Numbered from the stretch's first letter, positions 13,410-25,800 are shown. The stretch is 64,000 nucleotides of DNA from Entonaema liquescens (GCA_902805475.1 CADCSX010000007.1:2418001-2482000), one strand, 5' to 3'. Notes: generated from the letters alone by a model not told the origin. Numbers and translations: made by a program.

Positions 13410-16400
13410 CTAGTCCGCGAACCCAAACACCTCGCCGATAGCGAGGACGTTCGTCCTGACGCCCAATAGCGCCACGCCGATGGCCACCAGGTCCACGACC
13501 ACGAGGACCGCAGCCGCCATCATGAACCGCGGGTTGAACACGCGGTATAGCATGAGGTGTCTTCGGAGATGGCCCGCCCACGCCATGGTTGCGAGACTCT
13601 GGACAGCGTAGAACGCGACGAGCGCAGCGAGCGCGCGACTGGTAGTCTCAAGGACACCGCGGCGTTTGGGAGAGGTTTTCCACAGTGCCAGTAGGGGCGC
13701 TGACGTGACGGCTAGGATCTGGCCGGCGAAGGTGTTGAGGGCGACGGCGAGGGGGCTCCAGGGGTAACGCAGGGTGAGAAGGGGGATGAAAGCGCTGTCC
13801 CATTGGATGGACGCTAGGACGGCCTGGTGGCCCGTTTTGAAGAAGTGGAAGTTGCCTAGGAGGGCGAGGGTTACGGGGCCGATGGTTTCGGCGGAGAGGT
13901 CGTTGAGGTCAATGATCTCGGCGAGAGAGAGGATTTGCCAGAGCATGATGGCGATCGCGCCGCCGCCCATGGGTTTGGAGAGGAGGATGCAGGCGGCTGC
14001 GATGTTGAGGGGTAGGAAGAGGTATCGCGCGCCGTGGACATTGCCAAAGCCGAGGACGGTGATTTGTGCTCTACTACTGCTGTTGGCTGCGGTTGTGAAG
14101 ATATTGACGCAGGGAGGAGCCCAGATGAAAGCTGTAGTACCGGCTACGAAGGCTACGGCTAGAACGAGTTGCGCAATGGAGACATGGATGGTCTTTAGCA
14201 GTTTCTCTGGAACCGAGGTAAGCCAGTCTCCGTTATCCGCCGCATCGAGGGTCCAGTATACAGCGGCGAGGAAAAGGCCAGTTCGGAAGACGTAGCCGAT
14301 CCACATGGGCGCAAGACCCTCGTATGACCGCGAGCTTTGCAAATATGATTTGATGATGGACGGGAGAATGAGGAACACGATGAATGGAATGACCAATTGC
14401 CAAGGGGCTGAGGTTGATGAGTTGGCAGATGCGTAGTATGTCGACGTGCAGTAGGGCATTTGCTCGTCTCTGCATAGCTTCGAGAAAGAAGCTACTCGTG
14501 CAAGGATAACAAACAGGATGGAGTGGTAAACACCCAAAGCCCGGTCGCGTACTGATAGCAGTTGGAGCGAGGCAATTGCGCTTGCGAAACCAAACGTCGA
14601 GAGGAAGAATAGAGAAATTGAATCTTCCCAGATAGTATACGAGTTAGATGCAAAGCCGATAGATTGGCTCAGCGTAAAGATGACGGATAGCCATCCCCAA
14701 GATGTGTTTGGCAGAAGATTGAGTACGCGTATCCCACGGATCTGTAATAAAACACCAGTCACAAGAAGCATGCTTCCAATAGCCGTTGCGGCGGCAGCTA
14801 ATAGCCACTCGCCAGATCCGGTGATCTGAACGAATTCCAAACTTAAAGCCCCTATTATCCCGCCGCTTAGAAGTCCAGTCTTGGCAAGCGATTTGCTAAA
14901 GCTTTTGTAAGATGCAACGTCTGGCTCTGCCAACGAATTTTGCAGTTCCAAGCTCCTCTCGGCAAAGTCCAACTCGGCGTTATCCAAGACGGCAAAATCT
15001 TCATCTTCATCTCTCGAGACATAGAGTAGTAATACGACTACTCCAAATGCCATGGTTACGATGCCTAGTATCATCTTCGGGATATTGAAGCTAGCCCATA
15101 GATCTTTACAGATTCTTAACGTCTCCACTTGATACGCAGTATAAGCATCGTACAGAGCTTTCCATGGCCCAGATTTAGTACCTGCTTGGACAAGAGCCTC
15201 GGCATCATTCCACAATGTAGCGGGAGATCCAGGCTTCGTACTCTGCTCAATACCTCTAGCATTGAAGTATGACGCTTGATATCTCCTAATTCCAGCGGAA
15301 GTGACCCTGGAAGCAGCCGCAAGAACATCCCATGCACTTCCTTTAAGGCCAATAAATGCTTCCTCGATCGGTCGACCAAGATTATTGAATGGTATAGGAA
15401 TACCTAAAAGAAGGGCCAGAGTGGGGACCAGATCAATCTGGTTTACTGGCCGAATCTTGGCTGTTGCTGGAGGGGTTTTAAATTCAGGCTGCGTACGGCC
15501 AAAAACGGGCTTCTTGGAATACATCCATAGCGCAGCCTCAACTTCATCGTCACTTTCACCACCATGGTCACCCTTGCTGTCCATTCCATGATCGCCCATA
15601 ACAACTAGTAGCGTGTCATCATCGATCTCCTTCGTAAGATTTTGAATGAAGCCATTCATCTGCTGGAGCTTGGCGGTCATAGCGGCATGATTGGGTCCGT
15701 ACCGATGGCCAGCATGGTCCACGCCAAGAAGATGCCCTATGAGAACGTCCCATTTTTGTGTTTGATCAGGTTTTAACAACGGGAATATGTGGTCCAAGAC
15801 TCCATTATCGACAGTATGTAAATCCCAAACATTAAAGCTGTCGTAGGCTCTGCTGATATTAGGTTGGAAATAATCGGGGAAGAGTGCAGTCCAAGTGTCG
15901 TCTCCTAAATGGGCTATTCGCTTTCCTTGTGCCCTCCACTGTATTAATAAGTTATCCTCCTCTATGGCCGTCCCGGCAAAACTAGAACCTATATCAATAA
16001 ACGTAGGCAAAGTGCCCGTGGTTAGACCTTTCAGTCTTTGGAGAGTAGAAGTCGGGGGATCCGCAATGAATGGTCGTAGAAAGGCATTTCCTGGCGATTG
16101 AACTGAACTTTCGTAGAGAAAAGGAAGCGCATTATGATAAACTTCAGCATGATCACCCTCCTCAACCGGCACCGTGAAATCGTACCGCAAAGCGTCAACC
16201 AGGACAATAACAGCTTTGTCGAAAGTCTTCGGGTGCCAACATCCACCATCCACTGTACCCTTTCCTTTCCATTCTAATAATGGCTCAATAGGTGGGCTGT
16301 CGCATTTCGATTGTTCGTCCAAGACCAATCTAGTCAAGAGGAAACCGCTAGTAAAGAGTAATATGCCAATGATGTGAATGCAGAGTAGCCAGCCCCAAAA

Positions 16401-16606
16401 GCCTATTGTCCAAAAACAGCGGCGCTCGAAACCCTTCTTTCGTTGAGCCTCAAGAGCTAGACGTCGCGCATCGTCAGGCGTGGATGGTTCTGGTATCTTC
16501 TTTGCGGTATTCTCAAGCTCTTTTAATTGCTTTGCGCGGGCCCATTCCGCGGCAATGGCCTTGAATTCGGTCGGGGAGATTTTGGGCGGGCATTGCGGGA
16601 GGGCAT
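13410..16606 (-). CDS. GPI13: GPI ethanolamine phosphate transferase 3 (GPI13/PIG-O)
   Basis: Adds phosphoethanolamine to the third mannose of the GPI precursor in the ER membrane, the bridge later joined to protein. The frame is open from about 16620 to the stop at 13410. It shows an N-terminal membrane segment (about 65-95), then a lumenal alkaline-phosphatase-like domain with VLVDALRYD (D about 138), TTGTLPT (nucleophile Thr about 196-197), GVDHAGH (about 295-301) and GDHGM (about 338-342), then many C-terminal membrane segments. GVDHAGHRYGP favours Gpi13 over Gpi7 or Mcd4. The conserved frame runs to a stop near 16620 without any ATG. ATGs at 16606 and 16593 are each one base out of frame, so a one-base error near 16580-16590 is the simplest explanation; full length would be about 1060-1065 aa, the family's usual size. 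Confidence 0.93.
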
Positions 16607-17173
16607 CGTGGGTCTTGGGGGGTTAATATTAACGCGTCGTGTAAGGATCAAGCGCGGCCATTGGTTTCCATGTAAAACATTTATAGGTGAAAATACGGAC
16701 AAAAGGAAGGTTAGAAGAAAGTTGCAAGTAGCTCAACTTCAGATGCGAAAGGGAATAGGTATCATAATGCAAAAAAAACACCGCAAGGTTTAAAAACACA
16801 TTTCTGAAGCTGTCAATGAGAAAAAGAGCTTACGGGTTACTTGTGGGACCCTTAAAGTTTAGTGGTACCCAAGTCTTGCAGCTACATAGCAAGTGCGTCT
16901 GGTGTGTGTAACTGTAACTCTCCACTATGACGAACCCTAGCACGTAAGCGTAAGGGTACCTGGGCAGATTACTTAAGGCAACCAATAAGATACCTGTATT
17001 AGGGAATTATTAGGTACAGGTAACTCTCACCATCATTTGTTACTTCTACATAATATAACTTTTTTTTTTGACGGGCATAAGACGGGAACACTTTTGGTAT
17101 ACTTATCTACTTAATTCTATACTGCTCCGAGAAGAGATATGGTAAAATGTACAGCAAGGCCTAAGTAAAGAAG
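16607..17173. promoter_or_regulatory. GPI13 upstream region / SDR downstream region
   Basis: 567 bp between two genes transcribed leftward. It must contain the GPI13 promoter and leader and the SDR 3' UTR. On the reverse strand the leader holds several short upstream ATGs. No canonical promoter motif was identified. Confidence 0.55.
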
Positions 17174-18073
17174 CTAGGCTGAAGTTGTCAACCTAAACTT
17201 GAACAAGTCACCCTTAACAATCTCGTCCTTTTTAGCCTCGAGCTCTTTCATATCCCACTTAACGTTAATGAATCTCCCGTTCATCCACGGTCGACTCTCA
17301 GCTCCCAGCCATGCGAGGGTATCTGCAGGGAGCGCCAACTCATCAACCAAGACATGATGCATTTCCTTGGGCATGTTAACCGCCAGTTCCGTCTTGATTC
17401 CTCCTGGGTGGATCGAGTAGCAGATCAGGCCTTTGTCCTGGTATTCCGCTGCTATATATTCTGCGAGTCGGCTAGCAACAAATTTGCTGGATTGGTAGGC
17501 CGAACCAGTAGGGCTAACAGCAATAGCGCCCATGCTTGACGTGAGGATATTGGTCTTGGTCTCACTTGCGAGGAGGAGCGGTATGAAATATTTGCTGCAT
17601 AGGAAGACTCCCTTCACGTTAACTTCGTACGTCTGCCACCAGTGATACGAGCTCCCTTCGGCCAGGGGCGCCCAACCGTCGAGATAGCCAGCATTGTTAA
17701 TCAATATATCCAACTTCCCTCCAAACTTAGCCGAAACGGCGTCTGCGGCGGCCTTGACGCTGTCCTCTGACGTCACATCAAGCTTCACGGCGAGAACTGT
17801 CGGTTCAGTCTTGCGGCCAGCACTTTTCGCTGCTTCTTTGATCTCAGTCACTAAACTTGACAGATCTGACCGGGCTCCAATGGCGACCCCAGAAGCACCG
17901 GCCCTAGCATAGCTGAGTGCTGTCTCCTTCCCAACACCCTTGGATGCTCCTGTGATGAAGACTGATTTCCCATTCAGGTCTAAGTTCTTGGGATCGATGA
18001 ACTCGTAGGTATCTGTGCGTGTTGTCGCAGTGAATGAACTCACCGCTGCCATATTTGCTGCTGCTGTCGCCAT
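17174..18073 (-). CDS. Short-chain dehydrogenase/reductase (classical SDR)
   Basis: A 299-aa single-exon NAD(P)-dependent oxidoreductase with all classical SDR elements: cofactor-binding TGASKGVG (41-48), D99 (LDV), NNAG (126-129), N152, catalytic S179/S180, Y193 and K197 (YQSSK), and HPGGIKT after the active site. The start at 18073 lies in a good context (CACCATGGC). Arg68 after beta-2 (GAR) hints at NADP preference. There is no membrane segment or targeting signal, so it is probably cytosolic. The substrate cannot be predicted, and no biosynthetic cluster surrounds it. Confidence 0.93.
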   Translation of the reverse strand: MATAAANMAAVSSFTATTRTDTYEFIDPKNLDLNGKSVFITGASKGVGKETALSYARAGASGVAIGARSDLSSLVTEIKEAAKSAGRKTEPTVLAVKLDVTSEDSVKAAADAVSAKFGGKLDILINNAGYLDGWAPLAEGSSYHWWQTYEVNVKGVFLCSKYFIPLLLASETKTNILTSSMGAIAVSPTGSAYQSSKFVASRLAEYIAAEYQDKGLICYSIHPGGIKTELAVNMPKEMHHVLVDELALPADTLAWLGAESRPWMNGRFINVKWDMKELEAKKDEIVKGDLFKFRLTTSA

Positions 18074-20721
18074 GGTGATGGATTAGGTTAAGTTAGATTC
18101 GATAATAACGCTCGGGTTTCGGATGTACAGGATAGTAAAGTTTGCTTGCTTGGTATACGTTAACACAAAGTGGTCCGGTCCGTACCATGTCTTTATAACA
18201 AACAACGGATCAGCTACTGTCGTAGTAATACGCTAATATATTTCTACATGCCATAACTTACGACATGGGAGATACTGGTACTAGTCGGACTTACTATTTT
18301 TAGTCAAAAGGTGCGACTACTTTATTAGCTTAGTAACCAACTCTTAATACTAGTCCAATTGAGGCTATTCATACATCCGCTAACACCTATATCCGTGAAA
18401 GCATGAATATCCTTAGGTATGGTTTTTTAATCTTCACGAGTTACTGCAAACAAATGTTCTGTTCTGTTCAAGTTGAAAATACCTCAATAACTCATACTCG
18501 GCCCAGATGTTGGGACAGATGTGCTTGGCGTGCGTCGGTGATGCAGTGAAGTCACTCGTAGCTCGGTCACATCGGATGTATCTAGTTATGGATCTACTGG
18601 ATTTGCCTAACACGGAACAACCTCACAGTTATTCAGCCAATCTTTCTACGCGTGAAGGAAGAATTATTTCGCGGACCGATAAACTGGTCGTTACTCGCTC
18701 TCTTCGCGACTACTCGTTGTCCGAGTGGCTTGTTGACGGAGTTTCTGTATTTAGATTTCTGAATTTCGTACGAAATGTGGATATAATTCATGACGTTCCG
18801 TTCAACCTAAGCCTTATATTGTAATTTAGTCGTCGGTGTTTGCGGAGAAGCTCTGTGACGAAACTTATCTCCTGTTGCATTGCATCCATATGCTCGTATA
18901 CTCCTACACTATCACCGTTGACAACTCAGAGGTCGTGTCTCGTGAGCATATGACACTTCCACGATGTTCTTATCGCCGGTGTTTCCTAATACTTCCCGGG
19001 GATTGACTGTTATTCCCATCTCTTTAGACAACCAGAACCAACATCTAGTGGTACACTAACTCCATACCTCATACCGTTCATCCCTTCCTAGCTTCATCCT
19101 CCCTTCCTTCTCCTAGTTCTTTTTTCTTTTTTCTTTCATGTAGTCGTTCACTTACATCAGCACAGAAGAAAAAGAAATACTACTCGTGTTTTACAGCTGC
19201 GGGATCAGAGACAAGCTTCGGTTGTGCTACAGCTAGTACCTCTTCCCTATGGCCACTCTTCGATACCGGGAAAGATGGCTGAGATCTTTAAAAGCCATGT
19301 CTTACATGGTACCTGGATGTATACGTAATTTGACAGTTTGATATTTGTCTGGGTCGTATGTCATGACGGTATACTAGAGCTCATTTATAGTGTTGATAGG
19401 ATCACTAGTTGCACGTTTTCATTACGTATAAGTATAAATCTAGGCCGTAAATATACTCGAACACATGATTCTTCCGTCAATGAGGGAGAATGAGATGTGA
19501 ACAGCATGGTTCTACAACTTTCAACCCTAACTTCTCTCTTCTAGTCATATCTTGAACAACTATATATTTAAATATACACCTCTATGAAGCCGAGAACTCA
19601 TAGAAACCTTTAAAGACCACAACTCCGAGTGCCCTGAAGCCGAATATACCAACGGCCTAAAATATATGGCGTTGGATCGGTGTCACAACTGGCAGGCTGC
19701 AGAAGCATGTCTCGGATAACTTTGTCCAATGGAAATTGCCGTGACATCTCACCGGCTCACCGATAGTGGCGACTAAGAAGTCGTCATACCGGTAAGGAAC
19801 GCCGCCACCGCTGCTCAGCAAGCCACATGCATGCATGCCGAGCCTCGCTGAGCTATCAAAGAATGATAGCTACGGAGAGGTGGGATGGTTTGCTAAGGAT
19901 GTACGTCTTCCATCTCGAGTTTCTTTATCTATATTCTGATTGGCTTCCTGGATAGAGGTGATAGGGTACAGATATAATGACTGTAGATATTTTATGACTG
20001 TTGTCTCTTCCTGGGGATGGCAGTATATTGGTTGTTTCGATAGGTGTCGTCTTATAAGTAGTGATCAACCAGTATGTGCCTGCTCCCAGGTCGCCGAAAG
20101 GGATCATTTGGGACGTCTCGATTCTGAAGGCGGTGTCTCAATTCGTCCTATGTCTGATGGCTTAGCTAAGATGTATGTCTCGAACTGGATATAATCTTTA
20201 CGTTATAATTATCAAGCACTCAAGAGGAAGACTTCGGCAAAAATGAACGCAAATAAGATGAATCAAGCATTGCCAGCAGGAAATGATACTAATGAGTTGG
20301 ATGACGGAACTAATTTAGCTATACAACTGAGAATATGTACCGCGACTGGTGGTCTCGTTTATATCACTCGCACTGGAAGGCTTAATTGTCCGTGGCGGCC
20401 CCGGAAAAGTGAAGACAAAAAAGCAAAGGGGTATCGTTATATACAGGACCGATATGTACCTAGAGCGCCGGATGGTAAACAGATGGCCATCCAGACTCGC
20501 CTTCCACCGCGGTCCGTCCTTCCGCATCCCCGCCTCTTCCTAGAGGTACTTATAGAAGGGAAATATAGACATTTGCTTTGTAATAGGTACACCATTATTC
20601 ATGCATATGTATATATATCGTCCAAACTCCCCCATCATGTTAAATTAAGTCGGTTACTAGCGATTAAGTAGCGTTTCTGATCCCCGCAAGGCTTCGGCAG
20701 TAAGGTCAGTCCAATCGTGGC
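18074..20721. other. Intergenic region (2.6 kb)
   Basis: Between the SDR promoter and the 3' end of the small membrane protein gene. Open frames such as 18507-18824 and 20243-20671 have no recognisable domain, no good start context and no splice support, so I do not call genes. T/C-rich tracts occur near 19085-19140. No element ends seen. Confidence 0.55.
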
Positions 20722-21291
20722 TTAAGAGAACTGGCTTCGATCTTTCTCCTTTAGCCCGCCGATTTGGTCCATGTCGATCGAGTAAAACCCGGTGCTGCTC
20801 TCCTTCTCATATGCTGGCAGTTGTTCTTCCTTTACGGGCTCAAGACCCACGGTAGTTTCGCCAACCCGAACAACGACAACTCGGCCGCCCTTGTTGTGGC
20901 CTTGCTCATCCTGTTCATCAGGGAAGGTGATGTGAATCTCGGGGATATTGTTTGGTGAGTAAGGTGGCGAGTTTGGGTCGTTTAGCATTGGGCGACCATT
21001 CAAAACCAGAATACTTGATCGGCCGTCAGCGGTCTGGATGGTGAGGCGACGAGTGGTACCATCGTCGTGCTTGATATCGTTATACTGCGGCAAGGTGTCC
21101 TTCTGAAGCTGTCGTTCGCGCTTTGCACGGCGCATCATGAATAATAAGGCTACCAGAACAAGAGCGAAGAAAGCTACGCCAAGAAATGCAATCATAAGGT
21201 CGATGACCTTGTCCGGCTCGCCTCCCATCTCAAGGTCCCGCCTAGAAAGAATTGCATTGCCACGGGCGATAAGGTTGCTGAAAGTAGACAT
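20722..21291 (-). CDS. Conserved single-pass membrane protein, function unknown
   Basis: 189 aa, single exon, start at 21291. A short N-terminal segment (1-29) is followed by one strong membrane helix (about 30-53) and a basic stop-transfer stretch (MRRAKRERQ). The rest is a polar tail with a PPYSP proline motif near 106-112, a beta-like conserved segment (PEIHITFP, then GRVVVVRVGETTVGLEP) and an end of IGGLKEKDRSQFS. Basic residues after the helix suggest the C-terminus is cytosolic. I believe similar uncharacterised proteins occur across Pezizomycotina, but this is recollection. LPQY and LPAY motifs could bind WW/arrestin-type partners, which is speculation. Confidence 0.8.
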   Translation of the reverse strand: MSTFSNLIARGNAILSRRDLEMGGEPDKVIDLMIAFLGVAFFALVLVALLFMMRRAKRERQLQKDTLPQYNDIKHDDGTTRRLTIQTADGRSSILVLNGRPMLNDPNSPPYSPNNIPEIHITFPDEQDEQGHNKGGRVVVVRVGETTVGLEPVKEEQLPAYEKESSTGFYSIDMDQIGGLKEKDRSQFS

Positions 21292-22250
21292 ATTGACGAC
21301 AAGTACTGATTTGACGATATGAGTATTGTTGTTGTTTAATGCCGGGCGTCAAGTCAAGTCAAGGGATTTTCGTCGGTCCAGTTGAATAATCAATGAATAG
21401 CTCGGCTACATTGAAACATCAGTTAGATATTTGACTCAATACTGTAAGGAATATAGAAAGATAGATAGATAGTGAATGAGTATCGCCATCTTATCTCCTA
21501 TATTGATTCAAGACATCGATGAACGTACGTAAGGGAGAATAAAGGTCTCTCGACTTCGGAAGGCTTCGGAGAAGTTCAGAAATCAGAAAAAGGACCGGAC
21601 GGAATCAAACCAAAAAAGAGTGAAGCTGAAACCAAATAATGAGTGAATGAGAGAGGTAAGGGCACAAAGCCAAAGGAATGGACTCTCTGAACCGACAGAG
21701 CAACAACGAGACGGCAACGACAACGACGACGAAGATCGTGAAGAGAGAGGAAGGAAAGGGAGGGGGGGGACACGGAGAGTTGAAGAGGATGAGCGAGATC
21801 AACAGACAGTGGAGCTCATCTTAGGGGGAGCCATGAAAAATGATTGGATATAGACGAATCTCATGAACAAGGGAATAATGGTTATCATTCACACGTTGCG
21901 GAAGGGGTTCGACAGGCACAGGCTTCTGATTCGGTGCATCCATCGAGAAGCCCCAAACTAAACGCTGCTTAATTTCAAGATCGACCAATAAAATATGAGA
22001 CGGCTGCAGGAAAAGTGGATTGCAAAGCACAGAAACGGTTAAGATCCAATGACGCTACGAACGTGTACATGGGTGAACTACCTAAAACAGGACGGAATAA
22101 TATCTTAAAATGGTCTTCTAGACTTTTTTAGGAATCTACCCAATCACACACAAGTCCTATTTCTCCTAAGCTCACCAGTAACAAGTAAAATGGGTGCCCA
22201 CATACATCCACCAGCATCCACTTACGCCCACATACTATTTCAACATTTCA
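21292..22250. promoter_or_regulatory. Upstream region of the membrane protein gene
   Basis: About 960 bp from the start codon of the leftward gene to the TIR element. On the coding (reverse) strand 21640-21800 is pyrimidine-rich, as is common in fungal promoters and leaders. The open frames here come from that low complexity and are not convincing genes. Confidence 0.5.
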
Positions 22251-22259
22251 ATGCGATAC
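22251..22259. repeat. Target site duplication, left copy
   Basis: ATGCGATAC immediately before the left terminal inverted repeat. Identical to 22857-22865. Confidence 0.9.
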
Positions 22260-22856
22260 CGGTAACGTTAAAATCAAAGGTAAATTTTAATAAAATCAAA
22301 ACCCATCCACTTTTCACGTGATATACTACAACCACCATGACAACTCGATTATTATTATAATTATTTAAAAAAAAAAAATATTAAATATATTTATATTAAA
22401 TCGAATAATAATTTAAAAATTATATAAAAAATATTTTAATTTTATTAATAATATATTAAAAAATAATAAAATTAATTTAAAAATTTCCGAAATTTTTCCG
22501 ATTTTTTTTTATAATTATATATAATATATTTATTTTATAAAAATTTTAAAATAAATATTTAAATTATAAAAAAATTAAAATATAATATAATTTTTAATTA
22601 TTAAATTTATTTATTTAATTTTTTTATATTTTTAAATAATTTATTTCTTTTTATATAACTTTTTTTATTAAATTTAAAAAATTAAAAATTTCGAAAACAT
22701 ATTACCGTTACAATGCGAGTGGAGTACGTACATGGGGAAACGTAAATGAACGGGCTTTTTTTACGTGGCTGTGGTGGCTTTCCGTGGCTTATGTCACGTG
22801 GAAAAGTGGATGGGTTTTGATTTTATTAAAATTTACCTTTGATTTTAAGGTTACCG
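22260..22856. mobile_element. Non-autonomous TIR transposon (MITE-like, Mutator-type by TSD length) with RIP-type core
   Basis: A 597-bp element bounded by long terminal inverted repeats (22260-22320 and 22795-22856). They differ by one substitution near the tip and one inserted C near the inner end. Tips read CGGTAAC...GTTACCG, and the inner ends carry the palindrome CACGTG. A perfect 9-bp direct duplication, ATGCGATAC, flanks it. Nine-base duplications with long TIRs are typical of Mutator-like elements, hence the tentative class. There is no coding capacity: the interior (about 22345-22700) is almost pure A/T with residual C mainly in CpG or CpC. It must have been moved by a transposase encoded elsewhere. 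Confidence 0.9.
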
Positions 22857-22865
22857 ATGCGATAC
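22857..22865. repeat. Target site duplication, right copy
   Basis: ATGCGATAC directly after the right terminal inverted repeat. Identical to 22251-22259. Confidence 0.9.
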
Positions 22866-25800
22866 CCACACTAAGAGAACATTCGATGGTTGGGATCAGT
22901 TCCGTCTCCATCTGACGAACATTGCAGGATAATTCTACGAGATCGAGCTTTCAATCCACCCTTGACTTAGGTACCTGGTACCTGGCACTAATTACAGCAA
23001 CATTTATGCAGATCTAGCTTTGTTTCTGGAAGCTATCGATAAGCTACCTTGTCTGTTAAAGTGGGATTAACAAAACTACAGCGAATCAGCTTACCTCAAC
23101 TTTAGAGACCTCAATTCTATTCTTAGCTTTTTTTCAAGTTAGAGATAAATGAAAGAAGAGCCACGTACAAAAGGATCAAGTAACGTAGGAAGCAAACTCT
23201 CTCACGGGACCACTTCTTTAGTCTCAATCAAGTAAAATCAAGTTCAACAACTCATACAAAATGGCTACCTAGATAATATGTATGCGCCAGTGGAGAGGAT
23301 TCTAAGAGTATCACAGCCAGCAACTTGTGATCATTCAACGTCAGTTTGAGTTCCCCTTGCTCAATTCACGATGCTTCAGTGTCCACCAAGCTCAAGCTTA
23401 CCCGATCTAGGATAACGTCAACGAAGAGTATCACTCTAAAGTGGCAAGGCTGACCAGCAATAATGATCAGCGGGTCTATGTCGCAGCCACTGCGAATACT
23501 CTTGCATAACTTCACCGGTGAACAGTCACTGACCCATACACCGGCGATGTCAATATGCATATCCGCCCGTATAATTCAGAACGCTTTCAATATTCCCCCG
23601 CAATGGCGTCGGTACTTGATTGCAGTTAAGACATGCCAGAGGTCTTGCCGAACGATGTACCCGGTGTCATCTCTTGTTTTGGGGCCACTATTTCCCCGGT
23701 TGTGGCAATATTCCAGCATGAGAAATCTACGATGAGAGATGAAATCTGTGGGCCACTAGCTTGCTCGTCCCTATTCATCATCACGAAGTTTTCTTGTGTT
23801 ACTAGGGACTCCGTTCGATAATCAGGTTTGCTAGTCGACTAACTAGTCAACATTCTCCGTTCAGTTCTTCGTCGGCCCGGAGAGCAGTTCTGTGCACATA
23901 AACCAGGCCATCCCACGTCAAATGTCTCACAGAGATCGGCTGGAGACGCCTTCTCTATGGCTCGAAAAGCCTGCAGCTATCCGTGGAAGGGGCGTGCGCT
24001 CTGCGCTTGTACAATACGTTTCATTCCTAGGCGCGCGTCGGATACACGAGAATCGTAAGCAACAAACAGGAGACCAAGGCTGCCGGTACGAAGCCGCTGC
24101 AGGACTCACGCCTCGGATCTTCGATCGGGAAGCCACATCCAAATCAACCGCAATTATACCTTACTACGAGTGGGTACGTCCTACCTACCGTATGCCTATG
24201 CCTAGGTATCTACTTACCTTAATATATGTTACGTACAAACGAGGTAAGGCAGAATATAATGATTATACTGTAGCATCGAATAATCCGACGGGTAGTTCCA
24301 GGGGCGTGTATATTCCTACTCGTCTTGGTATACTGGCATAGCTTAGACAGCCTCGCTGCTACTAGGACATCACCGCCCTAAGTCCCAACCGTTAGAGAGG
24401 GATGATCTAGACACGTATAGCTTTGAAGCGTGGGACTTGTGTTACACCAAAAGGGAACGTAAGGCAAAGTCGTCAGGCTCCCACTATTAGCGACAATCGA
24501 TACTACAACTTCAGTTGACATGCTCCCTACTTCCTACTATACAAGAGGGATGGCGAGCCAACGAATTCGCTAGTCGAGGCGAGTGTGAGCTGTGGTGCGA
24601 CGGTTTAAGAGTGACAATGAAGTTGACAAGAGTTCATAATGCCGAAACTAACGGGGAGCACGGTGTCACGGAGAGGCGGACGAAGGATCACTTAGGTGAG
24701 GTGAGACCGCGACACGTCGTTCCATAACGGGAGATTGGCAGCAGGCTACATTCCCCAAGATAGTCATCTTCGTTCCTGCAATGGGTGATGAAGATTACGA
24801 CATTCCTAAATCACCGACGGCCGGCCAGGTGGGGTCTGGAACTGGCATCCCTTTGCTCTACCTCTACGGTTGTATGGAGGGCACCTCACGTCTCAGGGCG
24901 AAACCGTAAGGTAGAGCGACTGGCGTACATACCAAAAAGAGTTGATCTATCATAGTTTTCGCCGCATTGATTTTTGTATCCTGGGCGCGGATAATTCTAG
25001 GGCGCAAATACGGATAACCGGTAGAGAAAAGTAACTTGGGCAGACTTTGCCAACGAACTCTCACTACCTAGGTCAGGCTGGCTGTAAGTTATTACGTGAT
25101 ATCTCCAGCGAGTTCCTGTCCTTGCCGCGGAAGAGTATGCGGTAGGGTGTTGACCAATACTACTACGATGCTACTGCGATGCATCATTCGAAGAGAATGT
25201 CGTTCTCCCAGACTGCTGGGCTCGACGAGTCGGTCCAATTGGGTGGACAACAAGCAAGCGGTTGTCTCCAAGACATGTAGGGGAGCCACATAAGTGATCT
25301 GCCCCGTGCATCCGCAGTTGCCCCTGTACCACCAGCTTTTATTATACATGCTTTGCTCGTAACTGCGGCAATAGTGCATCTTGGCCATAACAACTAGGAC
25401 CTGATAGACTTGATAGATAGAATATTAGTATCATAGGCCGCCTACCCGTCTATTCCCCCGGTTCCTCCCTTTAAGTTGAATATATCACTTTTTTTCCCCT
25501 TCGCCCTTGGCTAGTCGAAGTCATTTATTCGCAAAAGGGAGCGCGGCTCGAGGACAGGTGACGCTTAAGTGTCGATAAGAGGATATTTCGCATCGTATAA
25601 AACAATTACTCGTTCCTTATAGTTTCTGCCCCTGTTGAGTTGTGCCTTTCGTCCTGTACGACCTATTTTCTGTTGTATCAAATTCGAGGCGATGTCAATG
25701 TAAAACAAGTCGAGGACATATACCAAAACATCGACAGCCCCCAAACGCACATATTAGACGGCGCAGCAACAAAAAAAACCTGCATGTTACTATTCGCATA

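Noticed and set aside
13774..14295. 173-codon + strand frame opposite GPI13
   Set aside because: Antisense shadow of the GPI13 membrane-spanning coding sequence.
23892..24341. 149-codon frame downstream of the TIR element, considered as a transposase relic
   Set aside because: No transposase, integrase or reverse transcriptase motif, no splice partner, and overlapping antisense frames of similar quality.
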